This document shows, in pieces, positions 27,733-35,335 of a DNA stretch of 58,206 nucleotides; the stretch's first letter is position 1; each line of letters starts with the position of its first letter. The notes beneath the pieces are model-generated. The model was not told the DNA's origin. It saw only the letters and a program-made list of their open reading frames with translations, and made no database searches. Position numbers and translations under genes: made by a program. The stretch is from an uncultured Opitutaceae bacterium. GTDB lineage: Bacteria; Verrucomicrobiota; Verrucomicrobiia; Opitutales; Opitutaceae. Where the stretch lies: contig CAJBES010000200.1 in the NCBI GenBank assembly GCA_903952145.1, positions 1 to 58,206 of the forward strand, read 5' to 3'.

Positions 27733-28770
27733 TCAGAATTTTCCGTCCCGGGCCTCGAAATGCGTGGGCTTGCCCAGCAGTTTGCCCCCGGCGCGCAGGT
27801 AGTCGGCGACCAGGCGCATCATGGTGTCGAGCGGGACCGTCGTCGGCCCGAACAGGCGGACGGACTCGCTCGCGTCAGAAAGCCAGGCGGCGTCGGCTTC
27901 CGTGCCGGTGAATCGCGGCGTGCACCCGAGCAGTGGCCCGAACTTTTCCGCAATCCCCCGGATGGATAGTTTCTCCGGACCGGTGACGTTGAGCAGCTTT
28001 GGCGGGTTCGCCACGTGCTCCAGACACTGGATGGCACGGGCGCAGGCGTCACCCTGCCAGATGCAGTTGAAGTAGCCCATCGTGATGTCGATCGGTTCAC
28101 CCGCGAGGACGCGCGTGGCGATGTCCACCAGCACGCCGTAGCGCAGTTCGACGGCATAGTTCAACCGATACATCAGCTGCTTCGTGCCAGATTTGCGGGC
28201 ATAGTGGGTGAAAACCCGCTCGCGGCCCACACAGGTGCTCGCGTATTCGCCGAGAAACGCCACCGGGGTGGTCTCAGTAGCGCCCCTGTTGTCACCCGTT
28301 GTCGGTGTAAACGGATACACGCAGCCGGTGGAGAACACCACGATGCGCGCGGCGCGAAATTTTTTGGCGACCAGCGAGGGCACCACCGTGTTTTGAATCC
28401 ACGTCTCGTCCGGCGCGCTGTCGGTGCCGAATTTCTGACCGGCGAGATATTCGATGTTGGCCACCTCAGGCAGCTGCGCGACCTGGTCGGCGTCCGCCAG
28501 ATCACACGCCACCGGGATGATGCCGAATTTTTCCAAGGCGGCCTTGGCCTCGGGCCGGCTGAAGCGCGACACCCCATAAACCTTGGCCGTGGGTTTGCCC
28601 GCCGCCTCCAGCGCCCGTCGCAGCATCACCGCCAGCGAGGTGCCCATCTTGCCCCCGACGCCCAGCACCATGAAGTCGCCGTTCAGCGCGCGCACGGTCG
28701 CCACCGCTCCGGGTGTCGGCTGCGACAGCAGGGTTTCAATTTCGTGATCACTCTTGGGTGGCTGGGACAT
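27733..28770 (-). CDS. NAD-dependent epimerase/dehydratase family protein
   Basis: 345 aa from the ATG at 28770; the frame upstream to 28854 is not convincing. Extended-SDR fold: an NAD-binding loop FMVLGVGGKMGTSLAVM, then VVFSTGCVYPFTP and an LGEYASTCVGRERVF segment where the usual YxxxK lysine is replaced (the residue three after Tyr is Cys, and Arg follows nearby). This suggests an altered active site. C-terminal half: RLNYAVELRYGVLVDIATRV and YFNCIWQGDACARAI. First gene of the five-gene leftward operon, with 2 bp to the next gene. Substrate unknown, likely a sugar or sugar acid. Confidence 0.8.
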   Translation of the reverse strand: MSQPPKSDHEIETLLSQPTPGAVATVRALNGDFMVLGVGGKMGTSLAVMLRRALEAAGKPTAKVYGVSRFSRPEAKAALEKFGIIPVACDLADADQVAQLPEVANIEYLAGQKFGTDSAPDETWIQNTVVPSLVAKKFRAARIVVFSTGCVYPFTPTTGDNRGATETTPVAFLGEYASTCVGRERVFTHYARKSGTKQLMYRLNYAVELRYGVLVDIATRVLAGEPIDITMGYFNCIWQGDACARAIQCLEHVANPPKLLNVTGPEKLSIRGIAEKFGPLLGCTPRFTGTEADAAWLSDASESVRLFGPTTVPLDTMMRLVADYLRAGGKLLGKPTHFEARDGKF

Positions 28771-28852
28771 GATGCGGGTGGGTGAGGGAACCGGCCGGGG
28801 CCGACCGGCCTGAGGCAGCACACAACAGGCTGGCGCGCCGAGGTCAAATCCC

Positions 28853-28872
28853 AAGTAACCTTTTAGTTACTT
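28853..28872. promoter_or_regulatory. Perfect dyad, candidate TetR operator
   Basis: AAGTAACCTTTTAGTTACTT: two perfect 7-bp arms (AAGTAAC/GTTACTT) around a 6-bp centre, AT-rich in a GC-rich setting. It lies 83 bp upstream of the first gene of the leftward operon and downstream of the tetR gene. The GTAAC-type half-site and arm length fit TetR-family operators. The stem is short and weak, so a terminator for tetR is less likely. Confidence 0.5.
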
Positions 28873-28990
28873 TTGACTCGCGTCCCTCTGTAGTCCTGTC
28901 AGGGTACACTGCGTGACCGCACGACCGGCATTCCCTTCCCCCGCCCTGGCAACCCGGCCCGGTGCCGGCGCGCGACCCGTGGTCTGTTTG

Positions 28991-29629
28991 TCAGCCCCGG
29001 GCTTTGATGCCTTCCAGGAGCAGCTTCGTGACATGCAAAATACCGGTTTCACGCACGGCGGCGGAACCGAGGTCCAGGCGCAACGACTGCGACAGTGTGT
29101 AACGGTTCGAACTGTAGATAAGACAGAGACCGATGAGGCTGATCAGCAGGTAGCGTGCGTCCATGTCGGCCCGGATGCGGCCCGCGGCGATGCCGTCCCG
29201 CAGCAAGCGGCTGAGCGCGGTGAGCATCGGGTCCTTGCTGAGGCGGAAATCCGCCTGCGCCAGTCCCGCCCCATCGTTGAGATTTTCCCAGAGCAGGAGC
29301 CGCACGAACTCGGGGTGGTCCCGCAGGAAGTTGAAATAGGTGCGCACAATCTCCGCCGTCAGTGCGTCAAAGTCCGTGCGGTGCGAGAGCGCGTCGATCT
29401 CGACCAGCTCAAGGGAGCGGTAGGCCTCCGCCAGCACGGCGTGGTAGAGTCGCTCCTTGTCGCCAAAATAGTGGTAGACCATCCGCTTGTTCACCTGCGC
29501 CGCGGCCACGATCTCATCGACCGTCGTGCCGTCGTAACCGGCGCGGGCGAAGCAGGTCATCGCCGCACGCAACAACCGGTCGCGGGCCGGCAGGATATCC
29601 CGGGATTTCTTGGTGACAGCTGTAGGCAT
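28991..29629 (-). CDS. TetR-family transcriptional regulator
   Basis: 212 aa. N-terminal TetR/AcrR helix-turn-helix at about residues 15-62 (LLRAAMTCFARAGYDGTTVD, then EIVAAAQVNKRMVYHYFGDK), followed by an all-helical ligand-binding domain ending in ALSRLLRDGIAAGRIRADMD and a dimerisation region. Resembles members that repress nearby catabolic genes. It is transcribed leftward, toward the sugar-acid operon that begins 220 bp downstream; the 20-bp dyad at 28853-28872 lies between them. The divergent amidohydrolase gene starts 80 bp to the right and could also be a target. Confidence 0.9.
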   Translation of the reverse strand: MPTAVTKKSRDILPARDRLLRAAMTCFARAGYDGTTVDEIVAAAQVNKRMVYHYFGDKERLYHAVLAEAYRSLELVEIDALSHRTDFDALTAEIVRTYFNFLRDHPEFVRLLLWENLNDGAGLAQADFRLSKDPMLTALSRLLRDGIAAGRIRADMDARYLLISLIGLCLIYSSNRYTLSQSLRLDLGSAAVRETGILHVTKLLLEGIKARG

Positions 29630-29709
29630 CGCCCCATCTCGCTAGGCACATTCCCGACGCTTGTCACGATGTTCTCCCGTTCCTAACCTGTATTCTCTTC
29701 CCTCCCATT

Positions 29710-30492
29710 ATGCGTGTCATCGACATCCACACCCACCCGGTCTTCCGTGGGCTCAACCTGTTCGGCCGACCCACCGACCTGAACCGTGTCATCGCCCACG
29801 GCCGCCGCCACAATGTCGTGCACATGATCGTGCTCGGCGATGTGCTCCTCTTCGGCGTCAATCCGAATATCGAGCAGCTGCGCAAGATCAACAATGACAC
29901 GATCAAGGTCGTGAAGGCGCGGCCCGACTACTTCACCGGCTTCGTCTACCTGAACCCGCTGCTCGGCGAGCGCGCCACGCTGGCCGAAACCGAGCGTTGC
30001 CTCAAGACTCCGGGTTTTCGCGGCATCAAGCTGGAGGTCGCCAACAACGCCGCCCACCCGGCCATGCGGCACGTGGCCAAGGCCGCCCGCACCTTTAACC
30101 TGCCCGTGCTGCAGCACAGCTGGAGCACGACGAACATCAAGGACCGCAAGCACCAGAGCGACCCGGTCGACACCGCCCTCTTCGCCCGGCGCAATCCCGA
30201 AGTGAAGGTCATCATGGCCCACCTCACCGGCATCGGCTTCCGCGGCGTGCTGGAGGCGAAGGGCCTGCCCAACCTCTATATCGACACCTCCGGCGGCTAT
30301 CCCGAGGAATATCTGCTCGAGTTCGCCGCCGAACACATCGGCGCCGACCACATCCTTTACGGCTCCGACGTGCCCATCCGGGAGAACAGCTGTACGATCG
30401 GCCGCATCATCGGCACCAAGCTGTCCGCCGCCGACAAGCACCGCATCCTCTTCGGCAATGCCGCCCGCCTCCTCAATCTCAAACTCACCTGA
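29710..30492 (+). CDS. Amidohydrolase family 2 protein
   Basis: 260 aa, a TIM-barrel metal-dependent hydrolase or decarboxylase of the amidohydrolase-2 type. Metal-binding landmarks are present: IDIHTHP (His-x-His at the N-terminus), GIKLEV at the usual strand, LQHSWST with a His ligand, MAHLTG with the next His, and LYGSDVP with the catalytic Asp near the C-terminus. Cytosolic. First of three co-directional genes (amidohydrolase, amidohydrolase-like, DegT aminotransferase). Substrate not evident. Confidence 0.88.
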   Translation: MRVIDIHTHPVFRGLNLFGRPTDLNRVIAHGRRHNVVHMIVLGDVLLFGVNPNIEQLRKINNDTIKVVKARPDYFTGFVYLNPLLGERATLAETERCLKTPGFRGIKLEVANNAAHPAMRHVAKAARTFNLPVLQHSWSTTNIKDRKHQSDPVDTALFARRNPEVKVIMAHLTGIGFRGVLEAKGLPNLYIDTSGGYPEEYLLEFAAEHIGADHILYGSDVPIRENSCTIGRIIGTKLSAADKHRILFGNAARLLNLKLT

Positions 30493-30573
30493 GCCCCCTT
30501 AATGCCATTCTGAGCGCCGCGAAGAATGACAGAATCAACACCACCCTTTGCCCTTTCCAGAAATTAACCGCCC

Positions 30574-31332
30574 GTGAAACTCATCGATACCAACGTCAAC
30601 CTCGGCCCGTGGCCGTTCACGCCCGTCCCCGACCGCACCGGTCCCGAGCTCGCCGCACAACTCGCCGCCAGCGGCATCCGCCGCGCCCTGGTCTCGCACC
30701 TCGGCGCCGTCTTCCAGCCGGAACCTATGGTCACCAACCGGAAACTCTTCGCGGCCGTCAAGCGCACCCCGGGCCTGCTCCCGGTGCCCGTGATCAATCC
30801 CGCCCTGGCCAACTGGCGCGAACAGCTCGCGGAGTGCCTCGCCGCCGGCCCGATCCGCGCGGTGAAGATCTTCCCGAACTACCACAACTATTCCCTCGGT
30901 TCGCGGAAGCTCGATCCATTCATGGCCGCCATCGCGGATGCCGGACTGCGCCTGATCGTCAACGTCCGCCTCGAGGATGAGCGTCACCGGTATTTCGCCC
31001 TGCGCATCAAGGGCGTGCCGGTGAAGCAGATGGCCGCCTTCCTGACCCGCCATCGGGACCACCATGTCCTGTTCAGCGGCATTTACAAACCCGAGGTCGA
31101 GAAACTCGCTCCGGACCACGAGAATTTTTCGGCCGAGGTCGCCTTCTGCGAAATCACCAACGTCCTTGAGATCATGCTCGCAAAGTTCCCCGCCAGCCGG
31201 CTCTTGCTCGGCACCTGCACTCCGCTGCTCTCGACCCGCGGTCAGGCTGACAAGCTCCGCTGCGCCCATATTCCCGCCCGGGCCAAGGCGCTGATCGGCG
31301 CCGGCAACGCCCGCCGTTTTTTCAAACTCTGA
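30574..31332 (+). CDS. Amidohydrolase-fold protein lacking the N-terminal metal motif
   Basis: 252 aa from a GTG at 30574. The fold follows the upstream amidohydrolase (N-terminal LIDTNVNLGPWPF; later AVKIFPNYHNYSLG; LIVNVRLEDERH; C-terminal RLLLGTCTPLL). The HxH at the first strand is replaced by NxN, the later His ligand positions are not conserved, and the GSD near the end is GTC. It therefore probably does not bind the usual metal. The 'NVNLGPWPF' start is shared with a subgroup of such proteins and is not simple decay. It could be a partner subunit of the preceding enzyme. Confidence 0.8.
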   Translation: MKLIDTNVNLGPWPFTPVPDRTGPELAAQLAASGIRRALVSHLGAVFQPEPMVTNRKLFAAVKRTPGLLPVPVINPALANWREQLAECLAAGPIRAVKIFPNYHNYSLGSRKLDPFMAAIADAGLRLIVNVRLEDERHRYFALRIKGVPVKQMAAFLTRHRDHHVLFSGIYKPEVEKLAPDHENFSAEVAFCEITNVLEIMLAKFPASRLLLGTCTPLLSTRGQADKLRCAHIPARAKALIGAGNARRFFKL

Positions 31333-31351
31333 ATCTCCTCCCCTCCGCACC

Positions 31352-32578
31352 ATGAGCACCGCCGTCACTCCTCCCGTCCTCCAGCCCATCGTTGACGAAC
31401 CCGTCCCGCAGCCTGTGCGCTGGGGCGACGCCGAACTCGCCCGCCTCACCACCATGGTCCGGCAGCCTTCCCTCTTCTATTGGAACGGACCCCAGACCAC
31501 CGCACTCCTGGCTGACTTCAGGCAGCACTACCCGCTCAAGTATCTCTTCCCCTGCTCCTCCGGCACCGCCTCACTCCACATCGCGGTGGGCGCGCTGCGC
31601 CTCCGTCCCGGCGAGGAGGTTATCGTCTCGCCCATCACCGATATGGGCTCTGTCATCGGCATCCTCTACCAGCAGGGCGTGCCCGTGTTCGTCGACCTCG
31701 ATCCGCGCACCTACAACATGGATGCCGGCGCCGTGCGCCGTGCCATCACGCCGAAAACCCGGGCCATCATGGCCGTGCACCTCGCCGGCAACCCCTGCGA
31801 CATGACCGCGTTTCTGGCCATCGCCCGCGAGCATAACCTCGCCGTCATCGAAGACTGCGCCCAATCGTGGGGCGCCCGGCACCAGGGCACGCCCGTCGGC
31901 CTCATGGGTGATTTCGGCTGCTATTCCTTCAACGATTTCAAGCACATCGCCTGCGGCGACGGCGGCATGGTCGGCACCAATCTCGACCGTTACGGCAACG
32001 GCCTCTCGAAGTGGGGCGACAAGTGCTATGACCGCGTCGCCGGCACCCGCGACCCTGAGGAACTCGCGCCCAACTACCGCATGAGTGAACCGCAATCGGC
32101 GGTCTGCGTCGCGCAACTCGGCAAGCTGGAGGACATCGTCACCCGCCGCAACCGCGCCGGCTCACTCCTCACCTCTCTGCTGCAGAACCTCCCCGGCGTG
32201 CTGCCGCCGGTCACCCGTGTGGGCGATTTTCACAGCTACTGGTTCTACTTCATGCGCCTTGAACTCACGCAGCTCAAGTGCACCCGTGCCGATTTTGTCG
32301 CCGAACTCAAGGCCCAGGGTGTCGCAGCCAACGCCGGCTACATCCCGATGCCCGTCTTCCGCTACAAGGTCTTCCAAAACCACAATTTCTTCGGCGGCGC
32401 CTGGCCGATCCGGGACTTCGGGCTCACGACCATGGATTACACCAAGGTCCGCTGTCCCGTGGCCGAAGCGATTTTGGAGGACGGCATCACCATGCCGCTG
32501 AATCAGGCGATGTCTGACTCCTACATCGAAAAGGTGGCCCGCGCCATCCGCTCGGTGGCCGCACGACTCGCCCGTTGA
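31352..32578 (+). CDS. DegT/DnrJ/EryC1/StrS-family aminotransferase
   Basis: 408 aa, a PLP-dependent fold-type I sugar aminotransferase. PLP contacts are visible: CSSGTASLHIAV (phosphate loop), VIEDCAQSWGA (Asp168 to the pyridine nitrogen) and YSFNDFKHIACGDGGMV with the Schiff-base Lys197. Members transaminate keto-sugars, cyclitols or nucleotide-sugars. It follows the amidohydrolase-like gene by 19 bp. A second, distinct DegT gene lies at 33928-35166 on the other strand. The combination with amidohydrolases and sugar-acid enzymes points to amino-sugar or aminocyclitol metabolism (inference). Confidence 0.9.
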   Translation: MSTAVTPPVLQPIVDEPVPQPVRWGDAELARLTTMVRQPSLFYWNGPQTTALLADFRQHYPLKYLFPCSSGTASLHIAVGALRLRPGEEVIVSPITDMGSVIGILYQQGVPVFVDLDPRTYNMDAGAVRRAITPKTRAIMAVHLAGNPCDMTAFLAIAREHNLAVIEDCAQSWGARHQGTPVGLMGDFGCYSFNDFKHIACGDGGMVGTNLDRYGNGLSKWGDKCYDRVAGTRDPEELAPNYRMSEPQSAVCVAQLGKLEDIVTRRNRAGSLLTSLLQNLPGVLPPVTRVGDFHSYWFYFMRLELTQLKCTRADFVAELKAQGVAANAGYIPMPVFRYKVFQNHNFFGGAWPIRDFGLTTMDYTKVRCPVAEAILEDGITMPLNQAMSDSYIEKVARAIRSVAARLAR

Positions 32579-32847
32579 GCCAGGCGTTCGCCGGATGCCG
32601 GCATGACCGGGCGGACGCGTGGAACCTATCCGGCCTCATTTGAAGCAGCGGCCATCTCATACGTGGGGCGGAGCGTCGACCCGCCCATCCCCATCCTCCC
32701 GTCAAAGGCAGGTCAAAGACCTGTCCTGCTTCCCAGCAATCGTTCGCACTGCTTTGGTAGCGCTCGAAATTGACGACGGCTACGGGTGACAGCGCTTGCC
32801 AGCGCGGTCATGACCCGCATTTTTTGCACCCCAACCCAACCCACGCC

Positions 32848-33429
32848 ATGACTGTTCCCATCACCGGCCCCAAGTGGGTCCTCTGTATTTTTTGCCTGTT
32901 GGCCACCCCATTGCTTGGCGCCGCCGCCTCGCCCGAAAAACCGACCCCCATGGTCAAGGGCACCAAAGTCGACGGCGTCTACCATGGCCCGGTTGAAATC
33001 TGGTCAACCGCCGTCACCCGGCAGGCCGCGGGCGAATTCCGTCACGGCAAGCCGGACGGCCGCTGGACCTTTTGGGACGAAGCCGGCGTGAAAATCGTCG
33101 AGCTCACCTACAGCAGCGGCACCTTCTCCGGCACCGTCACCATATGGCATGGCGCCCAGGTCGGTCCGCGCGAAAAAGGGAGGTTGAAACTCCGCGCTGC
33201 GTTCAACGACGGCTGTTGGCAGGGACTAGTCCGCACCTATTACCCCGACGGCCGGACGCGCAGCGAACGCAACTACGACGCCGGCATAGTGATCGAGACC
33301 CAGGCATACAACCCGCGCGGTGAACCGCTGACACCCGAACAGTCCCGCAAAATAGCCGAGGAGGACGAGCAGGTGGACAACGCCTTGGTGGACGCACTCG
33401 ATGAGTTCCTCCGCAAGTGGGTTTCCTGA
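32848..33429 (+). CDS. Exported MORN-like repeat protein
   Basis: 193 aa from the ATG at 32848, opening with a signal peptide (WVLCIFCLLATPLLGAAAS). The mature part contains several MORN/YwqK-type beta-hairpin units (GVYHGPVEIW, GEFRHGKPDGRWTFWDEAG, GTFSGTVTIWHG, CWQGLVRTYYPDGRTRSERN). Such repeats are found in surface or periplasmic proteins of unknown role, often labelled YwqK-family. The C-terminus is acidic and helical. Not obviously in an operon; the 270 bp upstream are non-coding as far as I can see. Confidence 0.75.
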   Translation: MTVPITGPKWVLCIFCLLATPLLGAAASPEKPTPMVKGTKVDGVYHGPVEIWSTAVTRQAAGEFRHGKPDGRWTFWDEAGVKIVELTYSSGTFSGTVTIWHGAQVGPREKGRLKLRAAFNDGCWQGLVRTYYPDGRTRSERNYDAGIVIETQAYNPRGEPLTPEQSRKIAEEDEQVDNALVDALDEFLRKWVS

Positions 33430-33927
33430 TTACCGACCTTGGGCGGCCGCAGCGACAAATCCCAGGGGGGCAATTTGCCCCAACCATGAGCAACATCATC
33501 AAGCATGCCTGAGATTCTCGCGCAGTTCAACCGCGACCGTTTCCTCATGCTTCCTGACATGCTCTTGCCCGGCAAGACCATCACCTTCTGGCAGCTCGAC
33601 GCTGTCTGCCGTTTGCCCACTCCGGGGGGCGTCATTCTCGATCCGCCCCCTCCCGGGGCCCGTGTTCACGATCAACATGAAAATCACCCACGTGAAAATC
33701 CGCCGTTAAGACACAGGGGATGAGGTTTTCTCTCGCATCGAGGGCGCAGGCGACAAAAGCCACGCCTACTGGCAGGGTGTGCACTGGCCGTTCCTGAAAA
33801 GCGAGTGTGCCCGACCGGGCCAGACCGTCAGCCTGGAGACCAAGGTCGTGTTAGAATACTTCGGCGTCGTGTAGCCCTGTCTCGCGCTGGAGAACTTTTG
33901 AGCCCCGCGCACGGTACGGGTTGCGCA
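33430..33927. other. Decayed intergenic stretch
   Basis: About 500 bp between two convergent genes. It holds short interrupted frames only. One, 33505-33723, encodes FNRDRFLMLPDMLLPGKTIT but then runs into low-complexity proline-rich sequence; the other is described at 33677-33874. No promoter, RNA gene or repeat was recognised. Confidence 0.4.
33677..33874 (+). pseudogene. Interrupted gene fragment of unknown family
   Basis: Starting at an ATG, ten codons (MKITHVKIRR) are followed by an in-frame TAA, then 54 more open codons including DKSHAYWQGVHWPFLKSE and VSLETKVVLEYFGVV before TAG. The second part is protein-like in composition. I do not recognise the family; the most economical reading is the tail of a gene that has decayed. 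Confidence 0.35.
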
Positions 33928-35166
33928 TCAGCCGCAGACTTCCTTGTGCACCGCCACGATGGCGTCGGCGATGTAATCGGCATCCTCAGACGTGTAGAGC
34001 CAGCCAAGCGGCAGCGCGATGAAACGCTTCGTGAGGTCCTCCGTGCGCGGAAAGTCCTCGGCCCGGTAACCGGGCGCCGGCCACGGTTTGAGATCCCGGA
34101 AGGGCGACAGCGCCGGATGATGGGCGAGTCCGGTCTTCACATAGTCACGGTTGTATTGGGGATAAGTGCCGGTGCGCGCGCCACAGTTCACATTCCGCGC
34201 GTCAAGTTTTTCGCGAAACGGCGCCACCTGCGCGGGATTGTCCAAGAGGAGGTAGATCTCGAAACCGAAGTCGCCCGTCGGGTCGGGCACGTGGCGCGTG
34301 GCCACGCCCTTGAGCCCTTTGATCTTGGGCAATATTCGCGCCTGCAGGGCGCGGCAGTGCGCCCACATCCGGTCCACCTTGCGCAGCTGGGCCAAGGCCA
34401 TGGCCCCCGCCAGTTCGGAAAGGCGGTATTGCCCGCCAACAAACGCCACCTCACGTGCTGGCACGATGGCGGCGTGGTAGGGCCGGTAGTTGCCAAGGTC
34501 GCTCAGACGGACGGACCGCTCGTAGAGCCGTTGGTCGCGCATCGTCACCATGCCGCCTTCACCGCAGGTCGCGACCTTGTTGAATTGGAAGCTGAAGGTG
34601 GCGATATCGCCCCACGTGCCGATCTGGCGGCCGCGGTAGCGCGTGCCCAACGATTGCGCGCAGTCCTCCAACACAAAGATTCCGCGCTTGTGCGCCTCGA
34701 ACACGATGCGTTCCATGTCCGCCGCCACCCCCTGATAGTGCACGATCAGCACCGCCCGCGTGTGCGGTGTGGCCAGCCGCCCGATCTCGGCGGGGTCAAG
34801 GTTGAGCGACTCGTCGATCTCGGCCAGCACGGGCCGGGCGCCGGCGCGCACAATCGCCGTGAAACACGCGATCCAGCTCCAAGCCGTGAGGATCACTTCG
34901 TCGCCCGTTCCGATGCCCATCGCGGCGAGGGCCACCTCCAGCGCACCGGTGCCGCTGCTCACGCCCAGGGCATAGTCAGTGCCGATGTATTCGCGAAACT
35001 CCTTTTCCAATTGGGCGACCATCGGCGGGGTCGGTTTGAAATCCATGCCGTAGTAGCGGAAGGGCTCCTTGCGGCGGAGCACATCGAGCACCAGAACCTC
35101 TTCCTCGGTGCCGATGGCTGCGGCACCCAGACCGGGCATGGGACGGGGACGGAGTGGAGCGGACAT
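33928..35166 (-). CDS. DegT/DnrJ/EryC1/StrS-family aminotransferase (second copy)
   Basis: 412 aa from the ATG at 35166 (a TTG two codons upstream is possible). PLP-enzyme motifs: VSSGTGALEVALAAMG, FVLEDCAQSLGTR and FSFQFNKVATCGEGGMV with Lys197. The sequence differs clearly from the other DegT protein at 31352, so this is not a recent duplicate. It is transcribed away from the beta-propeller operon, with which it shares a 170-bp divergent region. Likely acts on a keto-sugar or keto-cyclitol; direction of the reaction is unknown. Confidence 0.9.
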   Translation of the reverse strand: MSAPLRPRPMPGLGAAAIGTEEEVLVLDVLRRKEPFRYYGMDFKPTPPMVAQLEKEFREYIGTDYALGVSSGTGALEVALAAMGIGTGDEVILTAWSWIACFTAIVRAGARPVLAEIDESLNLDPAEIGRLATPHTRAVLIVHYQGVAADMERIVFEAHKRGIFVLEDCAQSLGTRYRGRQIGTWGDIATFSFQFNKVATCGEGGMVTMRDQRLYERSVRLSDLGNYRPYHAAIVPAREVAFVGGQYRLSELAGAMALAQLRKVDRMWAHCRALQARILPKIKGLKGVATRHVPDPTGDFGFEIYLLLDNPAQVAPFREKLDARNVNCGARTGTYPQYNRDYVKTGLAHHPALSPFRDLKPWPAPGYRAEDFPRTEDLTKRFIALPLGWLYTSEDADYIADAIVAVHKEVCG

Positions 35167-35335
35167 GGCCAAGAATATGGCTGAAATGACCGCGTAGCCG
35201 CAAGCGCACAGTGATGAATAATAACTCCTACCAGAAGGAAATCCTATTGCCGATACCGGTCCGTCCGCGTTGTCTGCCGCAGATGAAAATAACTGCAGTG
35301 CTTGGGGTGCGCTTGTTCACATGGTGGGCGGATTG

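Noticed and set aside
33805-35184. Open frame of 459 codons opposite the second DegT gene
   Set aside because: Antisense of a clear PLP aminotransferase with intact motifs; no recognisable protein features.
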